From assembly GCF_002742625.1 (NCBI RefSeq), contig NZ_PEBF01000001.1, positions 3,906,001-3,970,000 on the forward strand: a stretch of 64,000 bases of DNA. Reading direction: 5' to 3'. The DNA comes from Caulobacter sp. FWC2. Lineage in GTDB: Bacteria > Pseudomonadota > Alphaproteobacteria > Caulobacterales > Caulobacteraceae. Below, piece after piece: positions 63,336 to 64,000 of the stretch (position 1 is its first letter; each line of letters starts with the position of its first letter). The notes below the pieces were generated by a model. The model worked only from the letters and a program-made list of their open reading frames with translations. It had not been told where the DNA came from and ran no database searches. A program made the position numbers and the translations under genes.

Positions 63336-64000
63336 GTGCGTCCAAGCCCCCCGGAGCGTGTCGCGGAGTATCGCCGGCTGGGCTGGTGGAGCGGCCGCAC
63401 CATCGACCAGCTGTTCGCCGACGCCGTCCGCGCCCGTACCGACGAGATCGCTCTGGTCGACGCCCCCAACCGCATGGCGCTGACCGGCTCCGCGCCCCAG
63501 AGCCTGACCTTCCGCGAGGCCAACGCCCGCGTCGACACGCTGTGCCAGGTGCTGGCCGGCGTGGGCGTGGGACGTGGCGACATCGTCTCCACCCAGCTGC
63601 CCAACGTCGTCGAGGGGGTGCTGTGCTTCCTAGCCTGCGCCCGGATGGGCGCGATCCTCAGCCCGCTGGCCATGACCTATCGCGCCCACGAGCTGCGCCA
63701 GATCCTGCCGAGCATCGATCCGAAGGTGGCAATCACGCTCGACCGCTTCCATGGCTTCGACCACGTGGCGATGATTGCCGGCTTGCGGGCCGAAGGCGCG
63801 ACCTCGGCCCAGATCATCACCCTGTCGGACGGCTCGACCAACGGCGCGTATAGCCTGACCGACCTCGCCGCCAAGGCTTCGCCAGAGCCCTTTGCCTCGC
63901 CAGCCGACCTCGACGCCGCCGAGGCCCTGACCATCTGCTGGACCTCGGGCACCGAGGCCATGCCAAAGGGCGTGCCGCGCCACCACGACCACTGGGTGGT
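63336..64000 (+). CDS. AMP-dependent acyl-CoA ligase (partial, N-terminal 221 residues)
   Basis: Open to the window edge. GTG start at 63336 with AGGAGG 6 bases upstream. The frame reads VAEYRRLGWWSGRTIDQLF, then LTFREANARVDTLCQVLAGVG, VSTQLPNVVEGVLCFLACARMGAILSPL, and the adenylate-forming P-loop ICWTSGTEAMPKGVP (T203-K211). It is an ANL-superfamily ligase that activates a carboxylic acid with ATP and CoA. The N terminus resembles medium-chain or cyclohexanecarboxylate-type ligases; substrate not clear. It lies 159 bases after the LacI gene and is probably unrelated to pectin use. Confidence 0.85.
   Translation, partial: MRPSPPERVAEYRRLGWWSGRTIDQLFADAVRARTDEIALVDAPNRMALTGSAPQSLTFREANARVDTLCQVLAGVGVGRGDIVSTQLPNVVEGVLCFLACARMGAILSPLAMTYRAHELRQILPSIDPKVAITLDRFHGFDHVAMIAGLRAEGATSAQIITLSDGSTNGAYSLTDLAAKASPEPFASPADLDAAEALTICWTSGTEAMPKGVPRHHDHWV

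Overview
The window reads as chromosome of a high-GC alphaproteobacterium of the family Caulobacteraceae, most likely a Caulobacter species other than C. crescentus. The strongest evidence is a complete S-layer locus in the known Caulobacter order: S-layer protein rsaA, type I secretion ABC protein rsaD, membrane fusion protein rsaE, then the GDP-perosamine (O-antigen) genes gmd, perB and perA. The six TonB-dependent receptor genes (one frameshifted), most next to catabolic genes, also fit Caulobacter. I see no tRNA, rRNA, insertion sequence, phage or CRISPR.

Layout. 1-9761 (minus): S-layer export and O-antigen genes, with rsaA last on the coordinate scale and transcribed toward position 1. 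10022-14717 (plus): divergent group of an XRE regulator, an unrecognised single-pass membrane protein, an FkbM-type methyltransferase and a glycosyltransferase, probably for envelope glycans. 14714-21200 (minus): TonB receptor, SapC-like protein, JmjC/cupin-like protein and flavin-dependent tryptophan-halogenase-like protein. 21531-30934 (minus): ECF sigma, FecR-like anti-sigma and STN-containing TonB receptor (a cell-surface signalling trio), preceded by another TonB receptor and a PI-PLC/acid-phosphatase fusion. 31257-36658 (plus): six tightly packed genes: isochorismatase-like hydrolase, XapX protein, amidohydrolase with a Cys/His-rich tail, DoxX, DUF1275 and an alginate-export-type porin. 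36655-39943 (minus): frameshifted TonB receptor plus PepSY protein behind a Fur-box-like palindrome. 40371-43969 (plus): single-domain receiver, FixJ-type regulator, PAS histidine kinase and a short AraC regulator.

44530-53473 appears to be a nucleoside-use regulon: LacI regulator, TonB receptor, CNT nucleoside transporter, PfkB sugar kinase, TrpF-like barrel protein and nucleoside hydrolase. It is tied together by three perfect copies and one near-perfect copy of the palindrome TGAAACGTTTCA at its promoters. Expected flow: outer-membrane uptake, CNT import, cleavage to base and ribose, phosphorylation of ribose.

54097-63176 looks like a pectin-use locus: TonB receptor, two GH28 enzymes, one GH43 enzyme and a LacI regulator, with LacI-type palindromes in the divergent promoter. 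The window ends inside an AMP-dependent acyl-CoA ligase gene. The observations I rate highest are the nucleoside regulon with its TrpF-like protein lacking the catalytic cysteine, the receptor/SapC/JmjC/halogenase cluster, the CCUCCUCCC hairpin near 40030, the enlarged RsaA, and the PLC-phosphatase fusion.
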